64,000 nt of DNA from Prorocentrum cordatum (Eukaryota > Sar > Dinophyceae > Prorocentrales > Prorocentraceae): contig CAUYUJ010009369.1 in the NCBI GenBank assembly GCA_963575745.1, positions 277,001-341,000 of the forward strand. Reading direction: 5' to 3'. Both the position numbers and the translations under genes were made by a program. The stretch's first letter is position 1, and every line of letters starts with the position of its first letter. Below are positions 31,657 through 41,245 of the stretch, piece after piece. The notes beneath the pieces were generated by a model. It ran no database searches. It had not been told where the DNA came from and was given only the letters and a program-made list of their open reading frames with translations.

Positions 31657-34600
31657 CTAGGCGGGCGCTGCCGCGGCCGCGGAGCCGGCGCCCCCGCAGG
31701 CGTCGGGCAGCAGCGGCGGGGGTGGCGCCGAACCGCTCTGCGCGCGGGCCGCGGCCTGGTGGCTCGCCGAGCCCTGCATGTGGGCGGCGCGCACCTCGCA
31801 GCGCTTGACCGAGGTGGTGCCGGCGAACTGGTACCTCGGGCGCGGCCCGGCCGACCCCGCGCCAGCCATCCCCTTCTTGCACTCCCCCTGAGATCCTGGC
31901 GGCCCCATCGGTTTTCGAGCCGGGCGTCGTCGCCTTCACAACTGCGCGCCCCGGGGCCGTCACAGATCGCTCCAGCTCGGACGATGGCGCAGGACGATAG
32001 GGGTCTAGGGCTCCGGGCGTGATGCTTTACAGTGTTGCAGTGTTTTCGCGGTCTTGGGACGTGAGGAGGCGCAGGAGGAGGAGGAGGAGGAGGAGGAGGA
32101 GGAGGAGGAGGAGGAGGAAGAGGAGGAGGAGGAGGAGGAGGAGTAGGAGTAGGAGGAGGAGGAGGAGGAGGAGGTGGGAGAGGACGACGACGACGACGAC
32201 GACGACGACCCTTCCGTGGCGTCATTCTCGCCTTTGGAGCTCCCCTCCGGCCGCATACACATACGTCTTGGGGCGAGGCGAGGGGCACGTCACGGAAGGG
32301 GATGGTGGTTGCCAGGGATCGGTTAGGCCGCCCCTGGGTACCCCGTGAAGCTCTTGATCGCAGAAGGGGAAAACAACAACGGCCCACGCATAAACTTTTG
32401 GCGCTCCGCTCGCCGTGTTTGGTCGTCGTCGTCGTCCTCCTCCTCCTCCTCCTCCTCCTAGTCCTCCTCCTCCTTCTGGTCCTCCTCCCACTCCTCCTCC
32501 TTCTGGTCCTCCTCCTCCTCCTCCTCCTCCTCCTCCTCCTCCTCCTCCTCCTCCTCCTCCCCTTTCTCCCGTCCTGTCCGCCAGGGGGACCTGGCCCGCA
32601 GGGGACCGTAGCGCCCTGGGAGGGCACGGCGGACTCGCGCAGCCAGCTGCTCCGCGCGGATCTCTTGAACCTGTGCTGGGCACCCCTCCCTATGGCGCGC
32701 GGAGAACGCGCTGCAGGGGCGGCGCCGGGGCTGCCGCCATGGGGGCCCCAGGCGCGGATCGGAGAAGTCCGCGCGGAGTGCCAGACGCTTCTGCTCGTGG
32801 CGTGTTTTTCCTCCTTCGAGATAAACTTCTGGGCCTCCTGGGGGGAGGGGAAGTCGATGAAGCCGTAGCCCAGGTTGGAGCGCCGCACCGTCTGCCCTGA
32901 CTTGGACGGCCGGCCCTTGACCGGCAGGTAGAGGAAGTCGTACCTGCCCGCGTAGCCCAGCGAGTCCACGGCCTCCGAGAGCTGCTGCTGCGAGATGCTG
33001 CAGGGGACGTTGCAGATCATGAGGGTCGTGATGGGCCTCGGCTGGACGCTGCGGGGCGGCACCAGGTCTGGCTCCTGCCGCTCGAGCGTCCCCGAGGAGG
33101 GGCCGCGCACGGGCCTCTCCAGCTCCGGCGCCCGCTCGGCGTCGGTGAACTCCGTGGAGCTGGGAGCGCAACGCCACCACTCGCCGAACTCGCTGCCCTC
33201 GCCCTTCCTGCCCGGAATGATCGCGCCGGCCGCGGTGAGGTCGGCCTCCAGGGGGAACCACAAGGTGTACCGATACCGCTGTCCCCCGGAGGAGGAGGAG
33301 GAGGAGGAGGAGGAGGAGGAGGAAAAGGAAAAGGAGGAGGAGGAGGAGGAGGAGGAGGACGACGACGTCGAACACGACGAGCACGACGCCCACGTCCCGC
33401 ATCTCCAGTTTGGAAGAGCCAAAAGGTATACCGATACCGCTGTCCCCCGGACCTCTCCCGGTGTGCGTTCTGGCCGGGATCTCGAGGCGAAGCCGGCGGT
33501 GGCGACGAGGGCCTCCCAGGAAGCCCCCCAAAAAGGCGCACGCGGGCGAGGGGGTGGAGATAGGGGTACCCCTTTCCTCCTCCGAGCCTCTGTTCCCGCG
33601 GTCCACCTCGGCTCCGCCCACTGGCTCGGAGGCCCAGGCAGCCCAGGGGGCGCCTGCGGCGCGTGGCCCGGGGGGGCCGAGAACCCCGGCGGAGGGCCCC
33701 ATCGGCTGAGGCCGTCGTCGCCCGCGCGGCCCGGCGCCGAGGGCCGGCCCGGCCACGGGGGCGTCGGGCTCCCGATGCCCGGGTCCTGCAGGGTGGGCGC
33801 GATGGCCTGCTTCGCCCGCCGCACCTCGCAGACCTTCAGGGACGAGGTGTCCGGGAACCTGTGCAGCCGGACTGGATCGGCGAGGGCACGCGAGAGGACA
33901 CAAGAGTTTTCCGAGGGCCACGTTGCCAAAGGAATGCAGCAGGCATGGGTGGCAAGACCCAGGATACGAGGGCACCCTCACGAAGGTACCCCTGCTCTGG
34001 CAGGGTCGACCTACTCATCCGGGCCGCCTGTAGCCGGTGAAGCGCGTCACGAACTCGCTGGCGCTGCGGGGGTCCGGGAAGCTGATGAAGCCGTAGCCGG
34101 GGTTCGACGTGCGGCCCGCGGGGTCCGCACTGCGGAGGCGCCGCTTCTCGGGCAGGCTCACGTAGTCGTAGCGGCCCGCAAAGCCCATGAGGTCCACGGC
34201 CTTCTTCAGCTGCACCTGCGTGACGCTGCAGGGGATGTTGCAGATCATCAGCGCGTGGTGGTCGGCGCCCAAGCCCACCGCGTGCTGCTCCTCTTGAAGG
34301 GGAACTGGGACACACAAATGAATACACACAAATAAACATATCCCCCATATTTTCCAATATTTTCTGGGTTTTTGTCCCCCCCCCCTTCCCATATTTTCCC
34401 ATGTTTTCTGGGAATCGCCGATGAATTGTGTCTGTGTTTTTTTTTCCCCTCGTGCTCCTCCGGCAGGCGGTCCGTCCGCCCCTGGCCCGCGCCGACGGGG
34501 ATCTTCAGGGTCTGGCTCCCGAGGTCTGGGCCCCCGGCACCCGCGCGCGGTCCCTCGGGCCCCTGCGCGAAGAGGGCGGGAGGAGGAGAAGGAGGAGGAG

Positions 34601-36299
34601 GAGGAGGAGGAGGAGGAGGAGCAGGAGGAGGAGGGAGGGGAGGAGGAGGAGGAGGAGGAGGAGGAGGAGGAGGAGGAGGAGGAGGAGGAGGGGGGAGGGG
34701 GGGAGGAGTGGGGAGGAGGAGTGGGGAGGAGGAGGAGGAGGAGGGAGGAGGAGGAGGAGGAGGAGGAGGAGGAGGAGGAGGAGGAGGAGGAGGACCTCGG
34801 CGCCCTGCGCGAAGAGGGCGGCGGGCGGGAAGGCGTCCTGCTCGAGCGCGAGCAGCTCGTGCTCCAGCCTGCCGGCGCCGCTGCTCGCCGCGGCACCGCC
34901 GAAGAGCGGGCCGTGGCCAGCTGGCAGCTCGCCCCCGCGGGCGAGCTCGTGGCCGCAGCCCCCTGGCACCGCGTCGGGCGGCGGGGCGCTGAGCCCGTAC
35001 GTCCGGAGCCCGTCCTTCGGGGGGAACCAATGAAGGGGCCCCAGGACACACAAATAAATACACACAAATAAAAAGATCCCCCATATTCTCCCATATTTTC
35101 TGGGTTTCAGTCTTCCCCCCCCCTTCCCATATGTTCCAATATTTCCGGGGGAATCGAGAATTAATTGTGTCTGTGTGTTTCTTTCCCTCCGGAACCAAAT
35201 GGGGGGGGGACAGCACAGGGCAGGGTAGGGAATCAGCGCACGTAGCTGATTTTCCCAGCGCCTCCCGGCGCCGGGAGGCGCCCATGTATCGGGGAATGGG
35301 CCAGCGACGGGGCCGAAACCAGCTGCATGCAGCAGATTTTGTACCCCCCCCCAATCCCTGTCCCCCCTTTCGTTCGGCCCGAGTCCTTCTGGGCAGCTGG
35401 CGGGTCATTCGGCAGAGGTGTCAAGCCACAGATCGCCGGGTGCGAGGGCTGGGCGACAGCGCCGCCGCCGTACCTCGAGGACGAGCCTGCCGAAAACTCG
35501 CTCCCGTAGAGCGCCGACCACGAGCCCCCGCGGCCGCCGATGCACCGGAGGAACTTGTCGAACTTGCTAGCGTGCCCCGGCTTCATGCCCACGTCGTTGA
35601 CGAGACCTCGCATCTCCTCAAGGTCCGCCCAAATCTGGCCCCAAGACCCCTCCGTAGGGTACCTATCGGTTGGAAGAAGTAGGTAGAAACATGAAGTAGG
35701 AAACCTTCCTACTTCATGTTTCTACCGAACCGGTCGAACCGAACCAGTCTACGACAAAGAACCGAACCGGTCGAACCGAACCGGTTTGCGACGCGAACCG
35801 GACTCAGTCGAACCGAACCAGTCGCACATCGAAGCGAACTGGACCGGACCGAACCGCGGCTTTCATGGGAATGCGGATAGAGTAGATTGGTTCTGGGCCC
35901 GCCCAGAGAGCACCAACACGCAGCAAGAGCATATCGATTCCTGGAGTAGGAAGGCGCCTGAAGCAGATTGGGTTCTGGGAATCACAGAAAACCTACTTTC
36001 AAGGAGGAGGAGGAGGAGGAGGAGGAGGAGCAGGATCAGGAGGAGGAGGAGGAGGAGGAGGAGGAGGACGACGAACACGACGAGCACGACGCCCACGTCC
36101 CGCATCTCCAGTTTTGGGGAACCAAAGGGTACCCATACCGCTACTCCCTGGACCTCTTCCGAGGGGCGCACTCTGACCAGGATTTCGGAGCGAACTCAGC
36201 GGTGGCGACGAGGCACCAGGCCGAAAACGAGGAAGGGTAGCTCGCATGAGGAGGAGGAGGAGGAGGAGGAGGAGGAGGAGAAGGAGGAGGAGGAGAAGG

Positions 36300-36348
<49 letters not shown>

Positions 36349-36871
36349 AGCAAGCAATGACCCATGGAGTCCTGGTGCAAAGCAGCCTCGGTTCAACCTT
36401 AAAAACTTTGCCAACTCTGGGGGGGCATTTCATATGAACGCCAGTCAGCCTCTGGACGTGAGCCCTGTGCTCTCGCCCAAAGGGCGCACTGCCCCTCTAA
36501 GCTCTAAGGGCAACCCTCACTGCGAGCACGCATCCCTGGAAGGATCCCTCAGGGGACCGCGGCGCGCACCCCGCCCCCCCCCCCCCCCCTCGAAGGAGGA
36601 GGAGCAGGAGGAGGGAGGAAGGAGGAGGAGAGGGAGGAGGAGGAGCATGAGGAGGAGGAGGAGGAGGAGGAGCAGGAGGAAGGGGAGGAGGAGCAGGAGC
36701 AGGAGGAGGAGGAGGAGGAGGAGGAGGAGGAGGAGGAGGAGGAGGAGGAGGAGGGAGATCCTCGTCGTCCAGCGTCCGCATGTACTCCAGGTCGTCCCAG
36801 CCCAGCTCCTCGAAGGCCCGGGCGTAGCACTCCAGGCGCAGCGAGGTGAGCGCCTGCCGCACGGCGTCCAT
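31657..36871 (-). CDS. SAM domain plus two Mei2-like RRMs, RNA-binding protein
   Basis: Exons read on the minus strand: 36871-36761, 35616-35386, 35014-34796, 34553-34458, 34290-34028, 33858-33453, 33278-32814, 31872-31657; about 668 aa. Exons 1-2 form a SAM domain (VRQALTSLRLECYARAFEEL, then DDE|EMRG...GMKPGHASKFDKFL). Exon 5 starts RRM1 (LMICNIPCS, RYDYVSLP, GYGFISF) and exon 6 completes it (SLKVCEVRRA). Exon 7 has RRM2 (LMICNVPCS, RYDFLYLP, GYGFIDF), finished in exon 8 (SVKRCEVRAAHMQG). Mei2-type RRMs bind RNA; SAM domains mediate protein or RNA contacts. Joins keep frame at every intron. The ATG chosen (36871) gives the SAM start. Exon 6/7 and 7/8 edges are least certain because they touch dispersed repeats. 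Confidence 0.8.
31873..32813 (-). other. Intron 7 of the SAM/RRM gene, packed with elements
   Basis: The 941-bp gap between RRM2 and its C-terminal strand holds, on the plus strand, a GGA tract (32068-32175) with GACGACGAC, a family F element (32211-32300), and a family B hairpin (32391-32800) split by a CCT tract (32430-32570). The proposed junctions are AAG|GAG (32814) and AAG|GGG (31872), both phase 0. An acceptor nearer the YQFAG motif is possible. Confidence 0.5.
32211..32300. mobile_element. Family F element, copy 1
   Basis: Ends CCTTCCGTGGCGTCATTCTC and GCACGTCACGGAAGGGG are inverted. The interior has GGAGCTCCCCTCCG. A longer copy is at 44155-44415. It is nested in intron 7 of the SAM/RRM gene, next to a GGA tract. 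Confidence 0.65.
33279..33510 (-). mobile_element. Family E element covering intron 6
   Basis: On the minus strand the phrase CCGGGGGACAGCGGTATCGG occurs twice, once before the element (about 33450-33425) and once at its end (about 33290-33270), as a direct repeat of about 38 bp. The space between contains CTGGAGATGCGGGACGTGG and a CCT tract. Splicing GAG|GTCCGG to GGACAG|CGG (intron 33279-33452) keeps phase 0. Because the flanking coding also matches family E copies elsewhere, the exact exon edges are uncertain. Confidence 0.6.
33859..34027 (-). other. Intron 4-5 gap in RRM1 with GC donor
   Basis: The 169-bp interval splits RRM1 between FVTRFTGY and FPDTSSLKVCEV. The donor reads CTACAG|GCGGCC and the acceptor CTGCACAG|GTTCCC. 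The flanks GGCTACAGG and GGCTGCACAGG are similar, as if duplicated. GC-AG introns are common in dinoflagellates. The join restores the expected RRM spacing. Confidence 0.7.
34291..34457 (-). mobile_element. Family C element as intron 4 of the SAM/RRM gene
   Basis: The family C element occupies nearly all of this 167-bp intron. Minus-strand flanks are CCGGAGGAGCACGAGG before and AGAGGAGCAGCACGCGG after, a short duplicated target. Joining CCGGAG|... to ...CAAGAG|GAGCAG restores LPE|EQHAVGLG in phase 0 and leads straight into RRM1. The donor would be GA, a type reported in dinoflagellates. This is one of the cleanest cases that an element became an intron. Confidence 0.75.
34554..34795 (-). repeat. 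Pure CCT intron between 26-bp direct repeats
   Basis: The plus strand is nearly uninterrupted GGA. On the minus strand both sides carry GCCCTCTTCGCGCAGGG-CCGAGG, encoding ALFAQG(A/P)E twice. Splicing GCCGAG|GTCCTCC to GCCCGAG|GGACCG joins ...ALFAQGAE to GPRAGAGG in phase 0 and uses a GT donor and an AG acceptor after a very long pyrimidine tract. The microsatellite therefore behaves like an inserted intron with target duplication rather than a slippage product inside coding sequence. Confidence 0.75.
35015..35385 (-). mobile_element. Intron 2: family C plus family D elements
   Basis: Two elements share this 371-bp intron: a family C copy (35043-35190) and a family D copy (about 35216-35385, with CAGCTGCATGCAGCAGATTT and the GCGCCTCCCGGCGCCGGGAG hairpin). 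Outer flanks AGAAGGACTCGGG and CGAAGGACGGG are similar. AAG|GAC to AAG|GAC joining gives AAQK|DGLRTYGL in phase 0. The family C copy has its own GGAACCAA-type flanking duplication, so it probably inserted into an older intron. Confidence 0.6.
35617..36760 (-). other. Intron 1 splitting the SAM domain
   Basis: The 1144-bp interval separates YMRTLDDE from EMRGLVNDVGMKPGH. GACGAG|GATCTC to CTTGAG|GAGATG restores a complete SAM domain in phase 0. Its content on the plus strand: ACCGAACCGGTCGAACCGAA-type short repeats (35720-35860) with an inverted pair CATGAAGTAGGAAACC (35690-35730), a family E copy with GGA tract (35998-36245), GGAGCA tracts (36245-36350), and further GGA tracts to 36750. The large size probably reflects several nested insertions. 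Confidence 0.7.
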
Positions 36872-36895
36872 GGCCGGGGAAGGGCGGCCCGCGGG

Positions 36896-37432
36896 CCGCG
36901 CGGGCCGGGCCCGCGGCGCGGGGACGACGGCCCCAGACGACCCGGAGATCCGACGCGCCGCCAAAAGATCGGAGCTGGCGGCGTTGAGGCCGTTCTCGTC
37001 CGCCTCCGCGGGGGCCCTCGCCCGGCCCCGCCGTGTGGATCCTCGGAGTTCTGTGAGGCCGCGCGGGCCGGGCCCACGGCGCGGGGACGTCGGCCCCAGA
37101 CGACCCGGAGATCCGACGCGCCGCCCAGGGCTGCACCCGAACGGTGTCTTTCGTTTTCGATCTGCTCTAAACGGACCGAGATCCGACCCAAACGGTGTTT
37201 TTCGTTTTCGTTTTGCCTTCGTTTTCTCTCGTTATGTCTTCGATCCGCCTGTAGCGCAAAACGACATCGAAACGACAACGGCCCACGGAATCGCCAAAAC
37301 ACCGTTTGGGTCCAGCCCTGGCTCCGCCAAAGATCGGAGCTGGCGGCTTTGGGGCCGTTCTCTGTCTGCCTCCGCGGGGGCCCTCGTCGGGCCCCGCCGT
37401 GTGGATCCTTGGATTTCTGTGAGGCTTCCGGC
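36896..37432 (+). repeat. Direct repeats and AAACGG foldback upstream of the SAM/RRM gene
   Basis: A 65-70 bp unit (GGCCGGGCCCGCGGCGCGGG ... GATCCGACGCGCCGCC) is repeated about 163 bp apart (near 36896 and 37059). The adjoining GATCGGAGCTGGCGGC... segment at 36968 is repeated at 37330. Between them, 37185-37312 begins GACCCAAACGGTGTTTTTCG and ends CACCGTTTGGGTC, an inverted-repeat element with CGTTTTCG-rich arms. A promoter or leader of the SAM/RRM gene may lie here, but none is identified. Confidence 0.65.
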
Positions 37433-38086
37433 GGAGAGTTGAGCCGACGGCTGCACCTTCTTGATCAGTGTGGAGCAATCGAATGATAAAAAAATTAGAA
37501 ACGCGCTGTAACTTCCGCTACTTTCTGCTAACTTCTGCTCATTTTTGCTAGCTTCGCCATAACATATGACGCTGCACACGCGAAGCTATGTTGTGGCGCA
37601 TGTTAGCATGCGTAATTGAACCGCGGTGCAACCGAAGGGGAGCAACCCATCACAGGATGTTGAACAAATGCGATGTGCTTGGCGAGTCAGGCAGAATAGG
37701 TCACGCGCAGCGTGATGTATCTGAGCAGGAAATAATTCAGTCCGATCCGCCTGCTCATGCTCCTGCTGCAGCTCCTCCACCTCCTCCTCCTCCTCCTCCT
37801 CCTCTCCTCCTCCTCTTCCTCATCCACTTCCTTTTTCCCCCTCCTCCGATGTGGGAGCGCGGGGCAGAGCCTCCACTGCGCGATTACAGGCACTGAACCT
37901 TTCACAAGAAACCCAACCCTGAGACCCCAGGACGTCTATCGATCTGTGATGTGGGAATGTCACGCCTTCCACAGCAAAACCGTCCACACCCTGGAGGCAA
38001 GCAAGGTGCTTCTTGGCATGCGCCCCCACTGTGAGAAGAAGCGCCATGAAACCCTGGGAGACATCATGGCCCCCGCCATGAGATCC
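37433..38086 (+). other. Lower-GC spacer with a short CCT tract and a weak frame
   Basis: From 37470 to 37620 the sequence has repeated CTTCTGCTAACTTCTGCT-type phrases. A CCT tract lies at 37769-37815. Downstream, the plus-strand frame reading HCAITGTEPFTRNPTLRPQD ... CHAFHSKTVHTLEASKVLLG (37870-38080) has protein-like composition but no recognisable family. The phrase CACCCTGGAGGCAAGCA near 37990 recurs at 41517. Confidence 0.3.
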
Positions 38087-38152
38087 GCGTCATCACCCCC
38101 CTCGTGGCCGCCCCCGATGGCAGAGGGTGGGGGGGGCAGGGCCTGGGTTTAG

Positions 38153-38305
38153 GTGGGCATGTCCCCCTACAGGCGGAATTTGGACGAAACAGATATTCAA
38201 AAACTGCACAAGACATGCAACACACAAAAAAATCAACAAATCGCCCCCGGACCATGTCTCTGACTATTCTTGAGAGGTCCTCCTGTCCAGGGACAGGGCC
38301 CGGCT
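38153..38305 (+). mobile_element. Family A element between 61-64 bp direct repeats
   Basis: Termini GTGGGCATGTCCCCCTAC and GTCCAGGGACAGGGCCCGG are diverged family A ends. Sequence starting GCGTCATCACCCCCCTCGTG occurs at 38087-38147 and again at 38321-38384, nearly identical, so the element sits inside a tandem duplication much longer than a normal transposon footprint. The same layout is seen at 49606, 53072 and 41804. Confidence 0.75.
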
Positions 38306-38389
38306 TCAATCCACGACCCCGCGTCATCACCCCCCTCGTGGCCGCCCCCGATGGCAGGAGGGCGGGGGGGGGGCAGGGCCTGGGTGGCC

Positions 38390-39000
38390 CTTCGAGGCTG
38401 GCGCCCGAGAGCGTGGGCCGCTGCGCTTCGCCCGGCCTCGGTGCCCTCGCGCCTCTCTGGCGATGCGAGCGACGCGCGGCGGGCCCCGCGCCCTGGCGGT
38501 GCGCACCAAGGGGGCATGCGGGAGAGGGGGGAGGGCTTCTTAGAGGGAGGCTGAATTTTGGACGCGCGAAATGGGTACGGGAACGATAGGGGGACAGGGC
38601 CCAACAACAACTGTTGTCCCAAAGCAACAGCGGCCGCTGTTGGGCAGGCGGCCTTCTGTCTCGAATGGACACAGGCCGCGGCGGCGCGGACAGCGAGTCG
38701 TGTTCCAAATGAACAGGAACTGCTGTTGGGCATTGTACCCACTCTTTCCGTACCCATTTCGTTCGTGCCGATGCTTCTTAGAAGGCGCCGGCCTCGCATC
38801 TGCAGAGAAGGCCCGCGCCTTCCAAGCAGCGGGGGCGCTTCCAAGAAGCCCTCCCTCCCCCCCCCCCTCCCCCCCCCCCTGCGCGTGGCCGACCCGCGCC
38901 CGGCGGTGCCACCTTTGGAGAGAGGGGCAGCTCTCCGGCCGAGGCTGCGGCGCCCGAAGCGCGAGGGACCTGAAGCCTTCGCGCCCGTGGAAATTCCATT
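38390..39000. repeat. Large imperfect foldback centred on GCGGCCGC
   Basis: The centre CAACAGCGGCCGCTGTTG (38625-38642) is a perfect palindrome. Moving outward, arms pair imperfectly: GCCCAACAACAACTGTTG with CAACAGCAGTTCC..., GAAATGGGTACGG (38566) with CCGTACCCATTTCG (38749), GGGAGGGCTTCTTAGAGG (38527) with CCAAGAAGCCCTCCC (38850), and CGCCCGAGAGCG-like outer segments. About 600 bp could fold. Frames across it are not convincing. It may be nested insertions of foldback elements. Confidence 0.6.
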
Positions 39001-39049
39001 CCAAATCGAGATTCCACTTGGAAACTGACGATTTTGGGGGGCTCGGGTT

Positions 39050-39228
39050 GGTGGGTCTGTTTTCCACCACCACCAACACCATAAGTTGGAGGGGGAGGGG
39101 GTCCTCCTCCTCCTCCTCCTCCTCCTCCTCCTCCTGCTCCTCCTCCTGCTCCTGCTCCTCCTCCTCCTCCTCCTCCACCTCCTTCCCCCCTCCGACTTAT
39201 GGTGGTGAGGGTGGAAAACAAGCCCATC
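39050..39228. mobile_element. Inverted-repeat element with CCT core
   Basis: Left end TGGGTCTGTTTTCCACCACC...CACCATAAGTTGGAGG and right end CCTCCGACTTATGGTGG...GGTGGAAAACAAGCCCA are inverted over about 40 bp. The interior is a CCT/GCTCCT tract (39099-39182). It shows directly that a CCT tract can form the core of an inverted-repeat element. No flanking duplication was found. Confidence 0.75.
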
Positions 39229-39290
39229 ACGGGTGCACCCCCCCCTCTTATCCCCGAGAGCGCCGCTTTGCATTGGGAAAGGTCCCAAAT

Positions 39291-39327
39291 GGATTTTCAC
39301 CCTGGAGCGGTTCCGGGGTGAAAATCC
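39291..39327. repeat. Perfect short hairpin
   Basis: GGATTTTCACCC and GGGTGAAAATCC form a 12-bp perfect stem around a 13-base loop. It could be a remnant of a foldback end. Its position between elements gives no further clue. Confidence 0.7.
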
Positions 39328-39329
39328 AC

Positions 39330-41240
39330 CTGGGCGCTCCCGACACTGCGCGGTGGAGCCCAGCCGGTAGGGGCACCCGTTCGGCAACCCAGACCCCCGA
39401 CGTCGCGCTTGTCTCGTGACGTGACCCTCAGGAGCATGGACACCTTCCTGAGAACCAGTTTTTCGTCCTGAGTCGTTGTTTGACGGTCCCGAGGCCCGGG
39501 AGGGGGGGCCCGGGAGCCCGAAAATAAAGAAAAACCTCCCGTCGTGATGTTTTGCCCGACGGCACGAGAGAAGAGGAGAGGGGAACACAGGAGACAGGAG
39601 AGGAGGAGGGGAGGATGGGGGGAGGAGGACGGGGCGACCACACTGCTCTATTCAGAACGAGTTCCCAACCATAAAAAAGGGGGTTGGGGAAACACCTCCC
39701 GCCGCGTTTTCTTGCACACCGCGAGGGGGTCTGGGAAGTCCGCTTCTCCCCCGCCGCGGTCGGGGACGCGAGCTCCTCTGGGGCCGCGAGGCGCGGGAAG
39801 GGGGCCGTGAGGCGCGGGCTCCCCGCGCGCACGCGGGCCGCCACGGGCCGCTGGCAAGCATGGTGTGCCAAGATGGCTGCGGGCCCTCCGCGTCGTCCTC
39901 CCCCTGCGCCCCTCTCCCTCCTGCTCTTCCCTGCTCCTCCTCCCCCCCTGCCCCCTCCCCCCCTCCCTCCCTGCTCCCCCCCTCCCCCCTCCCCCCTGCC
40001 CCCTCCCCCTCTTGCTCTTCCCTGCTCCCCCTCCCTCCTCCCCTGCCCCCTCCCCCTCCTCCCCCTCCCCCTCCCCTCCCCTTGCTCCTCCTCCAGTTCC
40101 TCATCTTGCTCTTCCCCCGGAGCCCAAGCCACTGAAGCAACGGCCAGGCACGGAATGATGATGAAGTGCCCAGTGTCTGCACAGCCTCGTTCAAAGCAGT
40201 GGCTTCGGCAAGGGACGAAGCGACATGATCACACATCAGAGTTACAGCGATCAAGACGAGGCTTCGTACCTGCGCATGGCCATTCCAGCGATCAGAACGA
40301 GGCTGAGATCCTCCTCTTGTTGCTCCTCCTGCTCCTTCTCAAGCTCGGGACTGCAAGCGCAAGAACGGCACTGCCGCCCAGGGCCACAAGAGAAGGCTGG
40401 ACCCCCACGCCATCAAGCACAGGACAAGGACCAGCCAGCAACCAGGCATGCAGTCTCGCGATGGCCTCGCCCTGCTCTCAGCGCCCCTCCCTCCCCGCTT
40501 TTTCGTCCCCACCCAACACCAAGAGACCTCCACCCTCCCTATGGGGCAGAACATCCACCCCGACAATAGCCGCCCCGACACGCGACGCCGTTCAGTAAAC
40601 GCACCCAAAGAAGGAATCACATAGGGCAGGGCTATCTAGTAAACGCCCAGGGCCGTATAGTAAACGCCAACTGTCTGGTCCGGGTGTTTTTTCCTCCCTT
40701 GTCTCCCCCTCGCCGGCGTACAGTGCGGGCGCGGCCGCAAGAAACCCTCGCAAGAAGCCCAGCCCTGAGGACCCGTGCGCGAGGTGCTGGCGAGGGGGGA
40801 GCCTGGCGCACCCTGAACGCAGCAGCTCCCTCAGCGGCCGCGGGAGGTCCACGCGCAGCGCACGAGCGAGCGAGCCACTCGAGCATGCCTGCCGGCTGCT
40901 CGGCCCTGTGCAGGGCATGGGTGTGCAATCAGTCTACCAGCCAGACAACAAATTTGTGAGACATGAACAGAAAATGGAATTGGGAATTCGGCAAAAAATG
41001 CAGAAGAGGAGGGGCAGGGAGGGAGGGAGAAGGGAGGGGAGAGGGTACCCTGACGGAAAAAAGTGGACGGCTTCTTGCTGCGCGCCCCCACTGTACCCCG
41101 TGGGCCGGCAGGAGTGGGCCGAGGCACGAAGCGGGCGGGGGGTGACGGAGCAGTTTCTTAGGGTGGAGGGCTCAGGGTGAAATCCATACATGGGCTTCTG
41201 CGCCTCGAGAATCCATCCGTCTTGTGACTCACCTTTTGTA
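39330..41240. other. No recognised gene; C/T-rich stretch 39880-40110
   Basis: A pyrimidine-rich stretch (CCCCCTCCC/CTCCT) of about 230 bp lies at 39890-40110. Downstream, a partial direct repeat GCGATCAAGACGAGGCT / GCGATCAGAACGAGGCT occurs at 40246 and 40287, and a short TAGTAAACGCC pair at 40637 and 40658. Minus-strand frames at 40592-41130 are Ala/Arg-rich and unconvincing. Confidence 0.35.
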
Positions 41241-41245
41241 AAAAT

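Noticed and set aside
31440-33929. 829-codon open frame on the minus strand
   Set aside because: It runs through GGA/CCT tracts, two dispersed elements and several introns of the SAM/RRM gene. Only short pieces (RRM2 and parts of exon 6) are real coding sequence.
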